Shown here piece after piece: positions 6,218 to 6,269 of a stretch of DNA of 6,269 bases (positions within the stretch are counted from its first letter, which is position 1; each line of letters starts with the position of its first letter). Made by a program: the position numbers and the translations under genes. Origin of the DNA: Chitinophagaceae bacterium (lineage in GTDB: Bacteria; Bacteroidota; Bacteroidia; Chitinophagales; Chitinophagaceae). Location of the stretch: assembly GCA_947489175.1 (NCBI GenBank), contig CANLED010000136.1:1-6269 (forward strand), read 5' to 3'. Under the pieces are notes generated by a model. The model was not told the origin of the DNA. It saw nothing but the letters and a program-made list of their open reading frames with translations, and searched no databases.

Positions 6218-6269
6218 ATGCAAAAAATATGTCTTTTTCCAGGAACTTTTGATCCCATAACTTTAGGGC
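6218..6269 (+). CDS. coaD: Phosphopantetheine adenylyltransferase, N-terminal fragment (3' part outside window)
   Basis: Only 17 codons are in the window, reading MQKICLFPGTFDPITLG. FPGTFDPITLGH is the signature N-terminus of CoaD, which transfers AMP from ATP to 4'-phosphopantetheine to make dephospho-CoA. It includes the Thr/Ser-x-Phe-Asp-Pro nucleotide-binding segment, and the conserved His would be the next codon. The ATG is 9 bp after the pyrB stop, preceded by AAAAATATTTC with no Shine-Dalgarno sequence, and the close spacing suggests cotranscription with pyrB. Other nucleotidyltransferases share GxFDPxHxGH, but the P-I-T-L-G wording favours CoaD. Confidence 0.9.
   Translation, partial: MQKICLFPGTFDPITLG

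Overview
The window is AT-rich bacterial chromosomal DNA, most likely from a member of the Bacteroidota (Bacteroidetes). Three things point there. The PyrR and PyrB proteins have the wording typical of that phylum, a DUF2452 protein is present, and the visible starts lack Shine-Dalgarno sequences while some have TAnnTTTG-like (-7) motifs just upstream. A more precise placement (for example Chitinophagaceae or a relative) is a guess. Every gene found belongs to a known family. I see no tRNA, rRNA, CRISPR array, insertion sequence or phage gene.

Layout. Bases 1-969 hold the C-terminal half of dnaK (Hsp70 chaperone), cut by the window edge. A perfect hairpin flanked by A and T runs (985-1013) follows. 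It lies between dnaK and a convergent minus-strand gene (1024-1815) and probably terminates both. That gene encodes a two-part protein: an uncharacterised beta-rich N-terminal half and a C-terminal DUF2452 domain. An 86-bp divergent intergenic region separates it from a plus-strand run of five genes: prfB (release factor 2), a delta-1-pyrroline-5-carboxylate dehydrogenase, pyrR, pyrB and the first 17 codons of coaD. The gaps in this run are 15, 41, 59 and 9 bp, so an operon or overlapping transcription units are plausible.

How the genes relate. prfB is read through a classic programmed +1 frameshift: a 20-codon leader ends at CTT-TGA-C just after an AGGAGG stimulator, and the remaining 343 codons are in the +1 frame. 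RF2 thereby controls its own synthesis. pyrR and pyrB belong to pyrimidine metabolism (uracil salvage/regulation and the committed step of UMP synthesis). The dehydrogenase makes glutamate in proline breakdown, and coaD acts in coenzyme A synthesis. The five genes share a direction but not one pathway.

The window is mostly ordinary housekeeping DNA. The points most worth a second look are the strong SD-like element used inside prfB where gene starts lack SDs, the unexplained N-terminal half of the DUF2452 protein, the very short predicted leaders of prfB and pyrB, and a pyrR-pyrB pair with no visible PyrR attenuator.
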